A stretch of 14,812 nucleotides of DNA, taken from positions 3,706 to 18,517 of the forward strand of contig PBBH01000029.1 of assembly GCA_002716525.1 (NCBI GenBank). Reading direction: 5' to 3'. Each line of letters begins with the position of its first letter. The first letter of the stretch is position 1. Of the stretch, positions 1-8,829 are shown one piece after another. The translations under genes and the position numbers were made by a program. The notes under the pieces were generated by a model. It saw only the letters and a program-made list of their open reading frames with translations. It searched no databases and had not been told where the DNA came from. This DNA is from Fidelibacterota bacterium. Its GTDB lineage: Bacteria; Fidelibacterota; Marinisomatia; Marinisomatales; TCS55.

Positions 1-3000
1 AATGTTTTTCCACTTGAGGATTCTCATCGCAACTATGTATTGGAATATAAAAGTTATTTTCTTGGGTTAGCTAAATACACACCTGAAGAATGTATTGATC
101 GGGGCTTAACTTATTCAGTGCCTCTCAAAGTACGTTTAGTTCTTCACATCACAAATGAAGATAACCGTAATAAATATGATCAATCAATTGAGCAGGAAGT
201 TTATTTCGGTAATATCCCGTATATGACAACAAAAGGAAACTTTGTTATTAATGGTGCAGAGCGCGTAATTGTATCTCAGCTTCAGCGCTCACCTGGTGTA
301 TTTTTTGATCATTCCATTCATCCCAACGGTACCAGATTATACCAAGCTCGGATTATTCCATTCCGCGGTTCATGGGTTGACTTTACAACTGACATTAATG
401 ATTGTCTTTTTGTAATTATTGACCGTCGTCGAAAATTCCCCGCAACAATGTTGTTACGTGCCCTTGGGTACTCAACAAATGCAGATATCTTCCGTGCTTT
501 CGGTTGTATTGAAGATATTAAAATTCGATCTAAAAATGTTTCAAAAGCGATTGGTTGTACCGTTGTTGAAGATATAATTGATACCAAAACAGGTGAAATT
601 TTCATGGAAGGTGGTTCGGAACTCACTCAGGAAGCTATTGATGAGTTGAAAGAAGCTAAAATCAAATCTGTGGAAGTTGTAAACCAGAATAAAAATTTTC
701 ATTCGATGATGCTCCATAATTCAATGATTAAGGATCCGAGTAAAAATACGGAAGAGGCATTAAGTATTGTGTATCAATTACTACGTTCCGGTGAGCCGCC
801 AAATCTTGAAACGGCTCAGAAATTTATTGAAAGAATTTTCTTTAACCCTAAAAAATATGACTTAGGTGAAGTTGGTCGCTATCGCTTAAATCAGCAATTT
901 GGTTTAGATGTACCTGTTGAAGATACTGTTTTGACAATGGATGATATTATCCAGGTGATAAACTTTCTAATAGATATGCGGAAAGGTGAACGTGGTTCAG
1001 ATGATATTGATCATTTAGGAAATCGTCGAGTAAAATCGGTTGGCGAGCAACTTACTAATCAGTTTTCAGTAGCGCTGAGCCGTATGCTTCGGACTATCTA
1101 TGAAAGAATGAATCTTCGTGAACAGGAATCAATCACACCACAGGATTTGATTAACTCTAGAGTTGTAACCACTGTTGTAAACACTTTTTTTGGTACAAGT
1201 CAGTTATCCCAATTTGGTGATCAAACTAATCCATTGGCAGAAGTGACGCATAAAAGGCGCATTTCCGCATTAGGACCAGGCGGATTGACACGTGAACGTG
1301 CTGGTTTTGAAGTTCGTGATGTACATTATACTCATTACGGCCGTCTATGTCCGATCGAAACTCCTGAAGGTCCGAACATTGGATTGATTTCTTCCTTAGC
1401 ATTATTGGCCAAAGTGAATCGTCATGGATTTATAGAAGCACCTTACAGAAAAGTCAATATAACAAATGGTAATGCCTATGCAACGCAGTCCATAGATTAT
1501 TTATCAGCTGACGATGAAGATCGAGTTATGATTGCACAATCCGATGAAAAACTTGGTAAAGATGATATCTTGATAAGCGAACATATCCGTGCGCGCATTA
1601 AGGGTGATTTTCCCATTGTAACACCAGATTTGATAGAATATATGGATGTAGCACCAAACCAGATTTTATCTGTTGCTGCTTCCCTAATTCCGTTTTTAGA
1701 ACACGATGATGCAAATCGTGCTCTAATGGGATCAAATATGCAGCGACAAAGTGTGCCATTAATTAGGCCAGATGCACCAATTGTGGGTACAGGCATCGAA
1801 ACAAAAGTAGCTGTCGATTCACGTTCGGTGGTAATTGCACCCGTTAGCGGTAGAGTTCAATTTGTTGATTCCAGTAAAATTATTATTCGAACTTATGATG
1901 TCCCTGAAGATCTTACATTAATTGAAGGTGAGAATCTCATTAAAGTTGAGCTAAGAAAGTTTAGGCGTACCAATCAAAATAGCTGTCAAAATCAGCGACC
2001 AATTGTAACCGAAGGTGAACGAGTTGAAAAAGGTCAACCTATCGCAGATGGTACTTCCACTCAAAATGGTGAACTTGCCCTAGGGAAAAATGTGACTGTT
2101 GCTTTCATGCCTTGGCGCGGATACAATTTTGAAGATGCCATTGTTATTAGTGAACGCTTGGTTAAAGAAGATTTGTTCACAAGTATTCATGTCAATGAAG
2201 TTGAACTTGAAGTCCGTGATACCAAGCGCGGTCAGGAAGAATTAACTGCTGAAATTCCAAATGTTGGAGAGGATGCTACAAAAGAATTGGACGATCGAGG
2301 TATTATTCGTGTTGGTGCGAAAGTGGGTGATGGAGATATTTTAATTGGCAAAGTGACACCGAAAGGTGAGACTGATCCAACTCCAGAGGAAAAACTGCTT
2401 CGGGCAATATTTGGAGAAAAAGCAGGTGAAGTAAAAGATGCATCGAAACGTGCTGATCCTGGTGTAAAGGGTGTTGTTATTGGTACGAAATTGTTTGAAA
2501 AACGCAGCAGAACTGCCCGTGCTGAAGAAAGGACAAACATCCTCGAAATTCAGAAAAATACAGCTGTCCGTAAAAAAGAGCTGAAAGAATCTCGTGATAT
2601 GAAACTGATGGCATTACTTAAAGATCAGGTCTCGGATGGTATTCGCGATATTTCTTCAGGTCGTACCCTTATCAAAAAAGGGACTAAGCTAACAGCAAAA
2701 CGGTTGAACAGTTATAACTTGGAACGATTCGCTCAGGACGTTCCGTGGGTTCAAAACAAACAGAATTGGAGAAGAATTAAAGCTGTTTGGCGTTCTTACT
2801 GGAAAGAATGGCGGATAATTGAAGAAACGCTTGAAAAAGATGTGTTCAAACTCCGTGTAGGTGATGAACTTCAGCCTGGTATTCTAAAGCTGGCTAAAGT
2901 GGATATTGCCAACAAACGTAAAATACAGGTTGGAGATAAAATGGCTGGTCGTCATGGTAATAAAGGTGTAATCGCAACCGTTGTTCCGGAAGAAGATATG

Positions 3001-3606
3001 CCATTCATGGAAAACGGTACTCCGGTTGATGTTGTTCTAAATCCGCTAGGTGTACCTTCACGTATGAACTTGGGGCAACTTTATGAAACTATGCTGGGTT
3101 GGGCTGGAGAAGTATTAGGAGTTAATTATTCTACACCAGTGTTTAACGGTGCAACGCCAGGTGAAGTTGAGGCCGAATTAATAAAAGCTGGCCTTCCAGT
3201 AAATGGTAAAACGACATTGATTGACGGTTGTACCGGTGAAAAATTGGAAAACCCTGTGACCGTCGGTAACATTTATATGATGAAACTAAGTCATATGGTG
3301 GATGATAAAATGCATGCACGCTCAACTGGACCCTATTCTCTAGTAACTCAACAGCCGTTGGGCGGCAAAGCTCAATTTGGTGGACAGCGTTTCGGTGAAA
3401 TGGAATGCTGGGCATTAGAAGCATATGGAGCTGCCCATACACTACAGGAGATTTTGACTGTCAAATCTGATGATGTAGATGGCCGCTCAAAAGTTTATAA
3501 CGCAATCGTAAAAGGTGAAGACTTGCCAGCGTTTGGCGTTCCTGAGTCATTTAATGTGCTCATAAAGGAATTGCAGGGGCTTGGCTTGGACATCGAATTA
3601 GACTAA
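1..3606 (+). CDS. rpoB: DNA-directed RNA polymerase subunit beta (5'-truncated by window edge)
   Basis: Beta subunit of RNA polymerase; with beta' it forms the catalytic cleft. Frame 1 is open from base 1, and its first residues (NVFP...) align with about residue 55 of E. coli RpoB, so roughly 55-70 N-terminal residues are off the window. The TTG at 40 is an internal codon, not the start. The rifampicin cluster (1196-1290) is clear, with Asp516, His526 and Ser531 equivalents (codons 1219, 1249, 1264) unchanged, but the Met515 position is Gly (GGT, 1216-1218). Further on are the KVTPKGE segment (about 2350), the GDKMAGRHGNKG motif with both active-site lysines (codons 2938 and 2962), and the C-terminal GGKAQFGGQRFGEME clamp anchor (3361-3405). 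About 1201 codons are visible, so the full protein is near 1260-1270 aa, shorter than E. coli (1342). The stop is 12 bp before rpoC, so the two are co-transcribed. Identification is certain. Confidence 0.98.
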   Translation, partial: NVFPLEDSHRNYVLEYKSYFLGLAKYTPEECIDRGLTYSVPLKVRLVLHITNEDNRNKYDQSIEQEVYFGNIPYMTTKGNFVINGAERVIVSQLQRSPGVFFDHSIHPNGTRLYQARIIPFRGSWVDFTTDINDCLFVIIDRRRKFPATMLLRALGYSTNADIFRAFGCIEDIKIRSKNVSKAIGCTVVEDIIDTKTGEIFMEGGSELTQEAIDELKEAKIKSVEVVNQNKNFHSMMLHNSMIKDPSKNTEEALSIVYQLLRSGEPPNLETAQKFIERIFFNPKKYDLGEVGRYRLNQQFGLDVPVEDTVLTMDDIIQVINFLIDMRKGERGSDDIDHLGNRRVKSVGEQLTNQFSVALSRMLRTIYERMNLREQESITPQDLINSRVVTTVVNTFFGTSQLSQFGDQTNPLAEVTHKRRISALGPGGLTRERAGFEVRDVHYTHYGRLCPIETPEGPNIGLISSLALLAKVNRHGFIEAPYRKVNITNGNAYATQSIDYLSADDEDRVMIAQSDEKLGKDDILISEHIRARIKGDFPIVTPDLIEYMDVAPNQILSVAASLIPFLEHDDANRALMGSNMQRQSVPLIRPDAPIVGTGIETKVAVDSRSVVIAPVSGRVQFVDSSKIIIRTYDVPEDLTLIEGENLIKVELRKFRRTNQNSCQNQRPIVTEGERVEKGQPIADGTSTQNGELALGKNVTVAFMPWRGYNFEDAIVISERLVKEDLFTSIHVNEVELEVRDTKRGQEELTAEIPNVGEDATKELDDRGIIRVGAKVGDGDILIGKVTPKGETDPTPEEKLLRAIFGEKAGEVKDASKRADPGVKGVVIGTKLFEKRSRTARAEERTNILEIQKNTAVRKKELKESRDMKLMALLKDQVSDGIRDISSGRTLIKKGTKLTAKRLNSYNLERFAQDVPWVQNKQNWRRIKAVWRSYWKEWRIIEETLEKDVFKLRVGDELQPGILKLAKVDIANKRKIQVGDKMAGRHGNKGVIATVVPEEDMPFMENGTPVDVVLNPLGVPSRMNLGQLYETMLGWAGEVLGVNYSTPVFNGATPGEVEAELIKAGLPVNGKTTLIDGCTGEKLENPVTVGNIYMMKLSHMVDDKMHARSTGPYSLVTQQPLGGKAQFGGQRFGEMECWALEAYGAAHTLQEILTVKSDDVDGRSKVYNAIVKGEDLPAFGVPESFNVLIKELQGLGLDIELD

Positions 3607-3621
3607 GGGAGAATTACTTTG
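3606..3621 (+). promoter_or_regulatory. Shine-Dalgarno and TTG start of rpoC
   Basis: An AGGGAGA ribosome-binding sequence at 3606-3612 lies 6 nt before TTG at 3619-3621. No ATG or GTG occurs in this frame before the conserved LASPESI region, and the next in-frame Met codon is more than 100 residues downstream. TTG is therefore the most reasonable start. This is one of the strongest SD sequences in the window. Confidence 0.75.
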
Positions 3622-6600
3622 ACCTTCATTCAAACTAACAAACTAGATACATCTAAAGGCTTTTCATCAATAACTATTGGATTAGCATCACCAGAAAGTA
3701 TTTTACAGAAATCTTATGGTGAAATATTAAAACCAGAAACAATCAATTATCGTTCCTATAAACCGGAGAAGGATGGTTTGTTTTGTGAAAAGATTTTCGG
3801 GCCTGTAAAAGATTATGAATGCCATTGTGGAAAATATAAAGGTATTCGCTATCGCGGTATCATCTGTGATCGCTGTGGTGTTGAAGTAACGCGCAAAAAA
3901 GTACGTCGTGAACGAGTAGGGCATATCACCCTCGCAGTTCCGGTAGTTCATATATGGTATTTACGATCTATTCCTTCAAAAATTAGTTATCTTACTGGTA
4001 TCAGTACGAAGCATTTAGAAACTGTTGTTTACTATGAAAGATTTCTAGTTATTGAATCTGGTAAAAGCGGAAAAGAACAGTTTTCAATGATCGATGAGCC
4101 GGAGTATTTAGAACTGGAACAGCTTTATGGATTCGATGCTGTGACTGAGGAAGAGCGAGATAATGAAGATTATTTCTATGCATCTATGGGTGGCGATGCG
4201 CTCAAAGAAATGTTATCTAAAATGAATCTTGTTGAACTTCGCCGTGAATTAGAGGATATTCTTAAGAATTCAAAATCTAAACAGAAGAGAGCCGACGCGC
4301 TTAAACGTTTAAAAGTTGTTAAGTCATTCTTGGTAGATATTTCTACAACACGAAAAGTCAATAAGCCGGAATGGATGATTGTTTCCATTTTGCCGGTCAT
4401 TCCACCGGAATTAAGACCTCTTGTTCCATTGGATGGCGGCCGTTTTGCTGCTAGTGATCTAAATGATTTGTATCGTCGCATAATAATAAGGAACAACCGT
4501 TTAAAACAACTGATGGAAATCAAAGCACCAGATGTAATCCTACGTAATGAAAAACGTATGCTACAAGAATCGGTGGATGCATTGTTTGATAATAGTCGTA
4601 GAAAGACTGCGATACGTAGTGGTACGCGTCGTCCATTGAAATCAATTTCTGATATGATTCGTGGGAAAACCGGTCGGTTTCGTCAAAACTTATTGGGTAA
4701 AAGAGTCGATTATTCTGGTCGTTCCGTAATTGTTGTTGGGCCTGAGCTTCAACTTCATGAATGTGGACTTCCAAAAAACATGGGGCTTGAACTTTTTAAA
4801 CCTCATATGATTAATGAATTAATGGCTCGCGGCTATGCCCAGACACCACGTAGCGCAAAACTGTTGATTGAAGATAAAGACCCCATTGTATACAAAGTTC
4901 TTGAGTATGTGGTCCAGGATCATCCTGTACTACTTAACCGTGCGCCTACGCTTCACCGATTAGGTATCCAAGCTTTTCAACCGGTATTGGTTGATGGAAA
5001 AGCACTCCGTATCCATCCATTAGTATGCTCTGCTTTTAATGCTGACTTTGATGGGGATCAGATGGCTGTTCACGTTCCATTATCGTTGGCAGCACAAGTG
5101 GAAGCTCGTGTATTAATGCTTTCTAGCCATAATATTTTACACCCTGCAAACGGTAAGCCTTTAGCGCTACCATCACAAGATATGGTTTTGGGAACTTATT
5201 ATCTTACACGCAAGCGCAAAAACTGCAAAGGGGAAGGAAAATCTTTCGGTTCTTTCAAAGAAGTATTGCTGGCCTATGAAAATAAATCAGTAGATGTTAA
5301 CGCAATTATTAACGTCCGGCATAATGGTGTTTGGCATAATGAGACAACAGTTGGCCGAGTTATTGTGAACTCAATCCTTCCTGAGGAAATGAGTTATGTT
5401 GATAATATAATTAATAAAAAGCGCTTGAGTAATTTGGTAAATGAGACCTATCTCATTGCTGGGAACCAAAAAACTGTTGTTTTTTTAGACAAACTTAAAA
5501 ACCTTGGTTTTAATGCGGCAACCCAAGCCGGCATTTCGATTGCGATCAGTGATATTTTAATACCTGAAGAAAAGAATGCCATTATTGATAGAGCTCAAAA
5601 AGAAGTAGATAGCATACAGAATAATTTTAAACGTCACATCCTCACTGATGGGGAACGGTACAATAAAGTTATCGACGTTTGGACCCATGCTACCAATGAT
5701 GTGGCTAATACAATGATGGAAGGAATGAGATCAAATGATCAAGGATTTAATCCAGTTCACATGATGGCTGATTCTGGCGCAAGGGGTAGCCAAGACCAAA
5801 TTAAACAGTTGGCCGGTATGCGTGGATTGATGGCAAAACCGCAAAAATCTATGAAGGGAGGTATGGGTGAAATTATCGAGTCGCCTATTACATCTAACTT
5901 TAAAGAAGGTTTGTCAGTTCAAGAATATTTTATTTCTACTCACGGGGCGCGTAAAGGTCTAGCAGATACAGCATTGAAAACTGCTGACGCAGGCTACTTG
6001 ACCCGCCGCCTTGTTGATGTTGCCCAGGATGTTGTGATTTCAGAAATAGATTGTGGTACAATAAATGGTATTTTAGCTGATGATTTGAAAGAAGGAGAAG
6101 ACATTATTGAACCATTATCTGAAAGAGTACTTGGAAGAACCCTTTTGGAAAACTTTATCGATGAGGGTAAGGTTCTGATTAAAGCTGGAGAACTGGTCAA
6201 AGATAATGAAGCAAAGGCCGTCGCAGATAGCAATATTGAGTCATTGCTTATTCGTTCAGTACTTACTTGTGAATCTCTGCGTGGAGTGTGTGCAAAATGT
6301 TACGGTTGGAATCCTTCCAATCATAAACTAGTTGATTTAGGTACAGCTGTAGGGATACAGGCCGCGCAAAGTATTGGGGAACCTGGCACTCAGCTAACCT
6401 TACGCACTTTTCATATTGGTGGTACTGCAACACGCATTATTGAACAATCAGAAATGCATACCAAACGTGCCGGAACCATTAAATATTCTGAAAATTTAGA
6501 AGTTGCTGATGTAAAGAATGAATCTGGTATCAAGGTAACTCGTTGCATGGTGCGTCATGCGAAACTTACAATTACCGATAAAAAAGGTCGTTCATTTGAA

Positions 6601-7881
6601 TATAATGTTCCTTACGGCGCAAATTTAAGTGTAGGTAATAATGAAAAATTAGAGGCAGGTACCATTCTGTTTCAGTGGGATCCCTATACTGATGTTATTT
6701 TAGCGCGGCAGACCGGATTCATAAGGTTGAAAGATTTCATCGAAAAAGAAACTTATCAAGTCGAATCAGTAGAGGGCGGTAAAAAACAAATGGTTATTGT
6801 CGAGGCTAAAGACCGCAACCTTAGTCCGCACGTTGAAATTGTGAATAAAAATGGTGATATACTTGCCGGTGGTACAATTTTACCCGTTACAGCCAACCTT
6901 GTTGTAAGAGATGGTGATAAAGTTAATCGTGGTCAAACTCTTGTAAAAATTCCACGGGCAATTGGTAAAACACGTGATATCACTGGTGGGCTACCAAGGG
7001 TAACCGAATTATTTGAAGCACGCAAACCATCTAATCCTGCTGTTGTTTCAGAAATTGATGGTTTGGTCTCATTTGGTGAAACCAAACGAGGTGTGCGTAA
7101 AATCCTAGTTGAAGGTGTGGATGATCAAGTTCGTACTTATTCAATTCCTTATGGTAAGCACGTTGTTGTTCATGAAGGAGATAGAATTATGGCTGGCACT
7201 TCCTTATGTGAAGGTAGTATATCTCCAAAAGATATTCTGGCAATTTTAGGCCCTAACAAACTTCGCGAATATTTGGTCAACGAAATTCAGGAAGTTTACC
7301 GATTGCAGGGTGTAAAAATTGATGACAAACATATTGAAGTTATTGTAAGGCAGATGATGCAGAAAGTAAGTATTGATGATGTAGGTGATTCTAATTTTTT
7401 GCCTCAAGATCGTGTAAATAGAGCTGAATTTTTTGAAACTAATGAAAAACTTCAATCCATGGTGTTCATTACTGACTCTGGTGACTCAGAGTTGGAAGAA
7501 GAAAAGTTGGTTGATAAGAAAGCATACCTAGAAATAAATAAAGTCTTAAAAGAGGATGGAAAAATTCCTGCAAAATATCGGAAATCAATACCGGTTACTT
7601 TTAATCCGTTGTTAATGGGTATTACACAGGCTTCCTTGAATACAGAGAGTTTCATATCAGCTGCATCTTTTCAAGAAACTACGCGGGTATTAACAGATGC
7701 ATCCTCTGCAGGGAAAACTGATTATCTTCGTGGATTAAAAGAAAATGTTGCGGTAGGACGATTGATTCCTGCTGGTTCCGGGTCACCACATGTTAAAGAT
7801 ATTTTACTTTCAGTCCCTAAGAAAACTTTGAAAAAAGAAGGGGAAACAGCTGAAACAAAAATTGAATCATCACTGGAATAA
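3619..7881 (+). CDS. rpoC: DNA-directed RNA polymerase subunit beta'
   Basis: Largest RNA polymerase subunit, supplying the catalytic magnesium site. The protein is 1420 aa (E. coli 1407) and begins at a TTG codon with a good SD. N-terminal zinc-ribbon cysteines are at residues 68, 70, 83 and 86 (CHCGKYKG...CDRCG). The invariant NADFDGDQM motif at 474-482 carries the three metal-binding aspartates 476, 478 and 480. The second zinc site uses Cys812, Cys884, Cys891 and Cys894. The bridge-helix/trigger-loop region includes LRTFHIGG with the trigger-loop His at 932. The insert between this and the C-terminus (about 960-1120) contains barrel-like hybrid-motif sequence seen in many Gram-negative beta' subunits. 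All catalytic residues are intact and no frameshift is visible. It follows rpoB by 12 bp; a 90-bp gap separates it from rpsL. Confidence 0.98.
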   Translation: MTFIQTNKLDTSKGFSSITIGLASPESILQKSYGEILKPETINYRSYKPEKDGLFCEKIFGPVKDYECHCGKYKGIRYRGIICDRCGVEVTRKKVRRERVGHITLAVPVVHIWYLRSIPSKISYLTGISTKHLETVVYYERFLVIESGKSGKEQFSMIDEPEYLELEQLYGFDAVTEEERDNEDYFYASMGGDALKEMLSKMNLVELRRELEDILKNSKSKQKRADALKRLKVVKSFLVDISTTRKVNKPEWMIVSILPVIPPELRPLVPLDGGRFAASDLNDLYRRIIIRNNRLKQLMEIKAPDVILRNEKRMLQESVDALFDNSRRKTAIRSGTRRPLKSISDMIRGKTGRFRQNLLGKRVDYSGRSVIVVGPELQLHECGLPKNMGLELFKPHMINELMARGYAQTPRSAKLLIEDKDPIVYKVLEYVVQDHPVLLNRAPTLHRLGIQAFQPVLVDGKALRIHPLVCSAFNADFDGDQMAVHVPLSLAAQVEARVLMLSSHNILHPANGKPLALPSQDMVLGTYYLTRKRKNCKGEGKSFGSFKEVLLAYENKSVDVNAIINVRHNGVWHNETTVGRVIVNSILPEEMSYVDNIINKKRLSNLVNETYLIAGNQKTVVFLDKLKNLGFNAATQAGISIAISDILIPEEKNAIIDRAQKEVDSIQNNFKRHILTDGERYNKVIDVWTHATNDVANTMMEGMRSNDQGFNPVHMMADSGARGSQDQIKQLAGMRGLMAKPQKSMKGGMGEIIESPITSNFKEGLSVQEYFISTHGARKGLADTALKTADAGYLTRRLVDVAQDVVISEIDCGTINGILADDLKEGEDIIEPLSERVLGRTLLENFIDEGKVLIKAGELVKDNEAKAVADSNIESLLIRSVLTCESLRGVCAKCYGWNPSNHKLVDLGTAVGIQAAQSIGEPGTQLTLRTFHIGGTATRIIEQSEMHTKRAGTIKYSENLEVADVKNESGIKVTRCMVRHAKLTITDKKGRSFEYNVPYGANLSVGNNEKLEAGTILFQWDPYTDVILARQTGFIRLKDFIEKETYQVESVEGGKKQMVIVEAKDRNLSPHVEIVNKNGDILAGGTILPVTANLVVRDGDKVNRGQTLVKIPRAIGKTRDITGGLPRVTELFEARKPSNPAVVSEIDGLVSFGETKRGVRKILVEGVDDQVRTYSIPYGKHVVVHEGDRIMAGTSLCEGSISPKDILAILGPNKLREYLVNEIQEVYRLQGVKIDDKHIEVIVRQMMQKVSIDDVGDSNFLPQDRVNRAEFFETNEKLQSMVFITDSGDSELEEEKLVDKKAYLEINKVLKEDGKIPAKYRKSIPVTFNPLLMGITQASLNTESFISAASFQETTRVLTDASSAGKTDYLRGLKENVAVGRLIPAGSGSPHVKDILLSVPKKTLKKEGETAETKIESSLE

Positions 7882-7882
7882 A

Positions 7883-7906
7883 CAATTAAACAATTAAGCA
7901 ATTATT
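7883..7906 (+). repeat. Three 8-bp imperfect tandem repeats after rpoC
   Basis: Two bases after the rpoC stop come CAATTAAA, CAATTAAG and CAATTATT, three consecutive 8-bp units that share CAATTA. The tract is very AT-rich and has no GC-rich stem, so it does not look like an intrinsic terminator. It may be low-complexity slippage or a protein-binding tract; the sequence does not say which. Confidence 0.5.
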
Positions 7907-7919
7907 TTCAAAAAACAAA

Positions 7920-7952
7920 TTGATGAAAAATTGAATAATAATGTAAATTTAC
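7920..7952 (+). promoter_or_regulatory. Possible weak promoter with palindrome upstream of rpsL
   Basis: TTGATG (7920-7925) is followed after 18 bp by TAAATT (7944-7949), preceded by TG in a TGTAAATT context. The second element sits inside a perfect 10-bp palindrome, GTAAATTTAC (7943-7952), 19 bp before the rpsL start. This is the only gap between rpoC and tuf large enough for a separate str-operon promoter. The match to sigma-70 consensus is modest and AT-rich DNA produces such matches by chance, so this is a candidate only. Confidence 0.25.
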
Positions 7953-7971
7953 AGGCTTTTATGGAATTGAA

Positions 7972-8343
7972 ATGCCGACGATAAACCAATTAGTTAGACA
8001 AGGAAGACGGCGGGTTAAGAAAAAAAATAGCACACCCGCCTTAAAAGGTAATCCCCAGAAACGGGGTGTGTGTACACGTGTATATACGACTACTCCTAAA
8101 AAACCTAACTCTGCCCTTCGAAAAGTAGCTCGGGTAAGGTTGACAAACGGGATTGAAGTAACTGCCTACATTCCAGGTGAAGGCCATAATCTTCAGGAGC
8201 ACTCGATTGTTTTGATTGAAGGTGGGCGTGTTAAAGACTTACCTGGAGTTCGATATCATATTGTTCGTGGTATTTTAGATACTGCCGGTGTGTCTGATCG
8301 CAAAACTAGCCGTTCCCGTTATGGCGCGAAACGTCCAAAATAA
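7972..8343 (+). CDS. rpsL: 30S ribosomal protein S12
   Basis: Universal 30S protein at the decoding centre, helping to monitor codon-anticodon pairing. It is 123 aa (E. coli 124). The start ATG gives the classic MPTINQLVR opening. The core [22 protein letters not shown] is intact, including the lysines at 43-44, and so is the GHNLQEH...[13 protein letters not shown] loop whose Lys and Asp contact 16S rRNA. The usual streptomycin-resistance positions (E. coli Lys43 and Lys88) therefore read as wild type. Only a weak GGA (7963-7965) precedes the start, so initiation may be largely SD-independent. It is the first gene of the str-type block and ends 5 bp before rpsG. Confidence 0.98.
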   Translation: MPTINQLVRQGRRRVKKKNSTPALKGNPQKRGVCTRVYTTTPKKPNSALRKVARVRLTNGIEVTAYIPGEGHNLQEHSIVLIEGGRVKDLPGVRYHIVRGILDTAGVSDRKTSRSRYGAKRPK

Positions 8344-8348
8344 AAATT

Positions 8349-8813
8349 ATGAGAAGAAGAAGACCAGAGAAAAGAAAAATTTTGCCTGATCCAATTTATA
8401 ACGATTTAGATGTGGCTAAATTTATGAATTACCTTATGTTTGGTGGGAAAAAGGGAGCTGCCGAACAAATATTTTATGGTGCAATGGATATCATTAGATC
8501 ACGTACAAAAAAAGACGGTGTTGAAATTTTTAAATTAGCTATCAAAAATGCTGGGCCGATGTTAGAGGTAAAATCCCGTCGTATCGGTGGTGCGAATTAT
8601 CAGGTTCCAATAGAAGTAGCAAAGCACAGGCAATTTTTCCTTGCTGCCCATTGGATTATCGATGCAGCCCGTGGCCGTTCAAGTAAAGCGATGCAAGATC
8701 GGTTAGCCGCTGAGTTGATTTCTGCTGCTAACAATGAAGGTGGCGCTATTAAAAAGAAAGAAGATACTCATCGTATGGCCGAAGCCAATCGTGCTTTCGC
8801 TCATTTTAGATAA
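8349..8813 (+). CDS. rpsG: 30S ribosomal protein S7
   Basis: Primary assembly protein of the 30S head, binding the 3' major domain of 16S rRNA and lining the mRNA exit/E-site. It is 154 aa, a normal length. The basic N-terminus (MRRRRPEKRK), the GGANYQVPIEV motif, the ANNEGGAIKKKEDTHRMAEANRAFAHFR tail and the overall helical pattern are diagnostic. The segment just after QVPIEV reads AKHRQFFLAAHW, where most homologues have RPxRRxxLAxRW, so some usually conserved basic rRNA-contact positions differ. Only 5 bp separate it from rpsL and no SD precedes the ATG, so translational coupling is likely. Confidence 0.97.
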   Translation: MRRRRPEKRKILPDPIYNDLDVAKFMNYLMFGGKKGAAEQIFYGAMDIIRSRTKKDGVEIFKLAIKNAGPMLEVKSRRIGGANYQVPIEVAKHRQFFLAAHWIIDAARGRSSKAMQDRLAAELISAANNEGGAIKKKEDTHRMAEANRAFAHFR

Positions 8814-8817
8814 ATGT

Positions 8818-8826
8818 TGATATAAT
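8818..8826 (+). promoter_or_regulatory. Perfect extended -10 motif just upstream of fusA
   Basis: TGATATAAT fits the TGnTATAAT extended -10 consensus exactly and ends 3 bp before the fusA ATG at 8830. A transcript starting 6-8 bp downstream would begin inside or just after the start codon, so productive use for fusA from this ATG is doubtful. No -35 hexamer is evident 17 bp upstream. It may be a chance match in an AT-rich spacer. Confidence 0.15.
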
Positions 8827-8829
8827 ATT

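Noticed and set aside
40..42. TTG at 40 as the rpoB start
   Set aside because: The frame is open upstream to base 1, and residues encoded there (NVFP..., ...NYVLEYKSY) align with internal RpoB sequence, so the gene enters from outside the window.
7882..7940. Intrinsic terminator after rpoC
   Set aside because: No GC-containing stem followed by a T-run could be found; only AT-rich partial inverted repeats.
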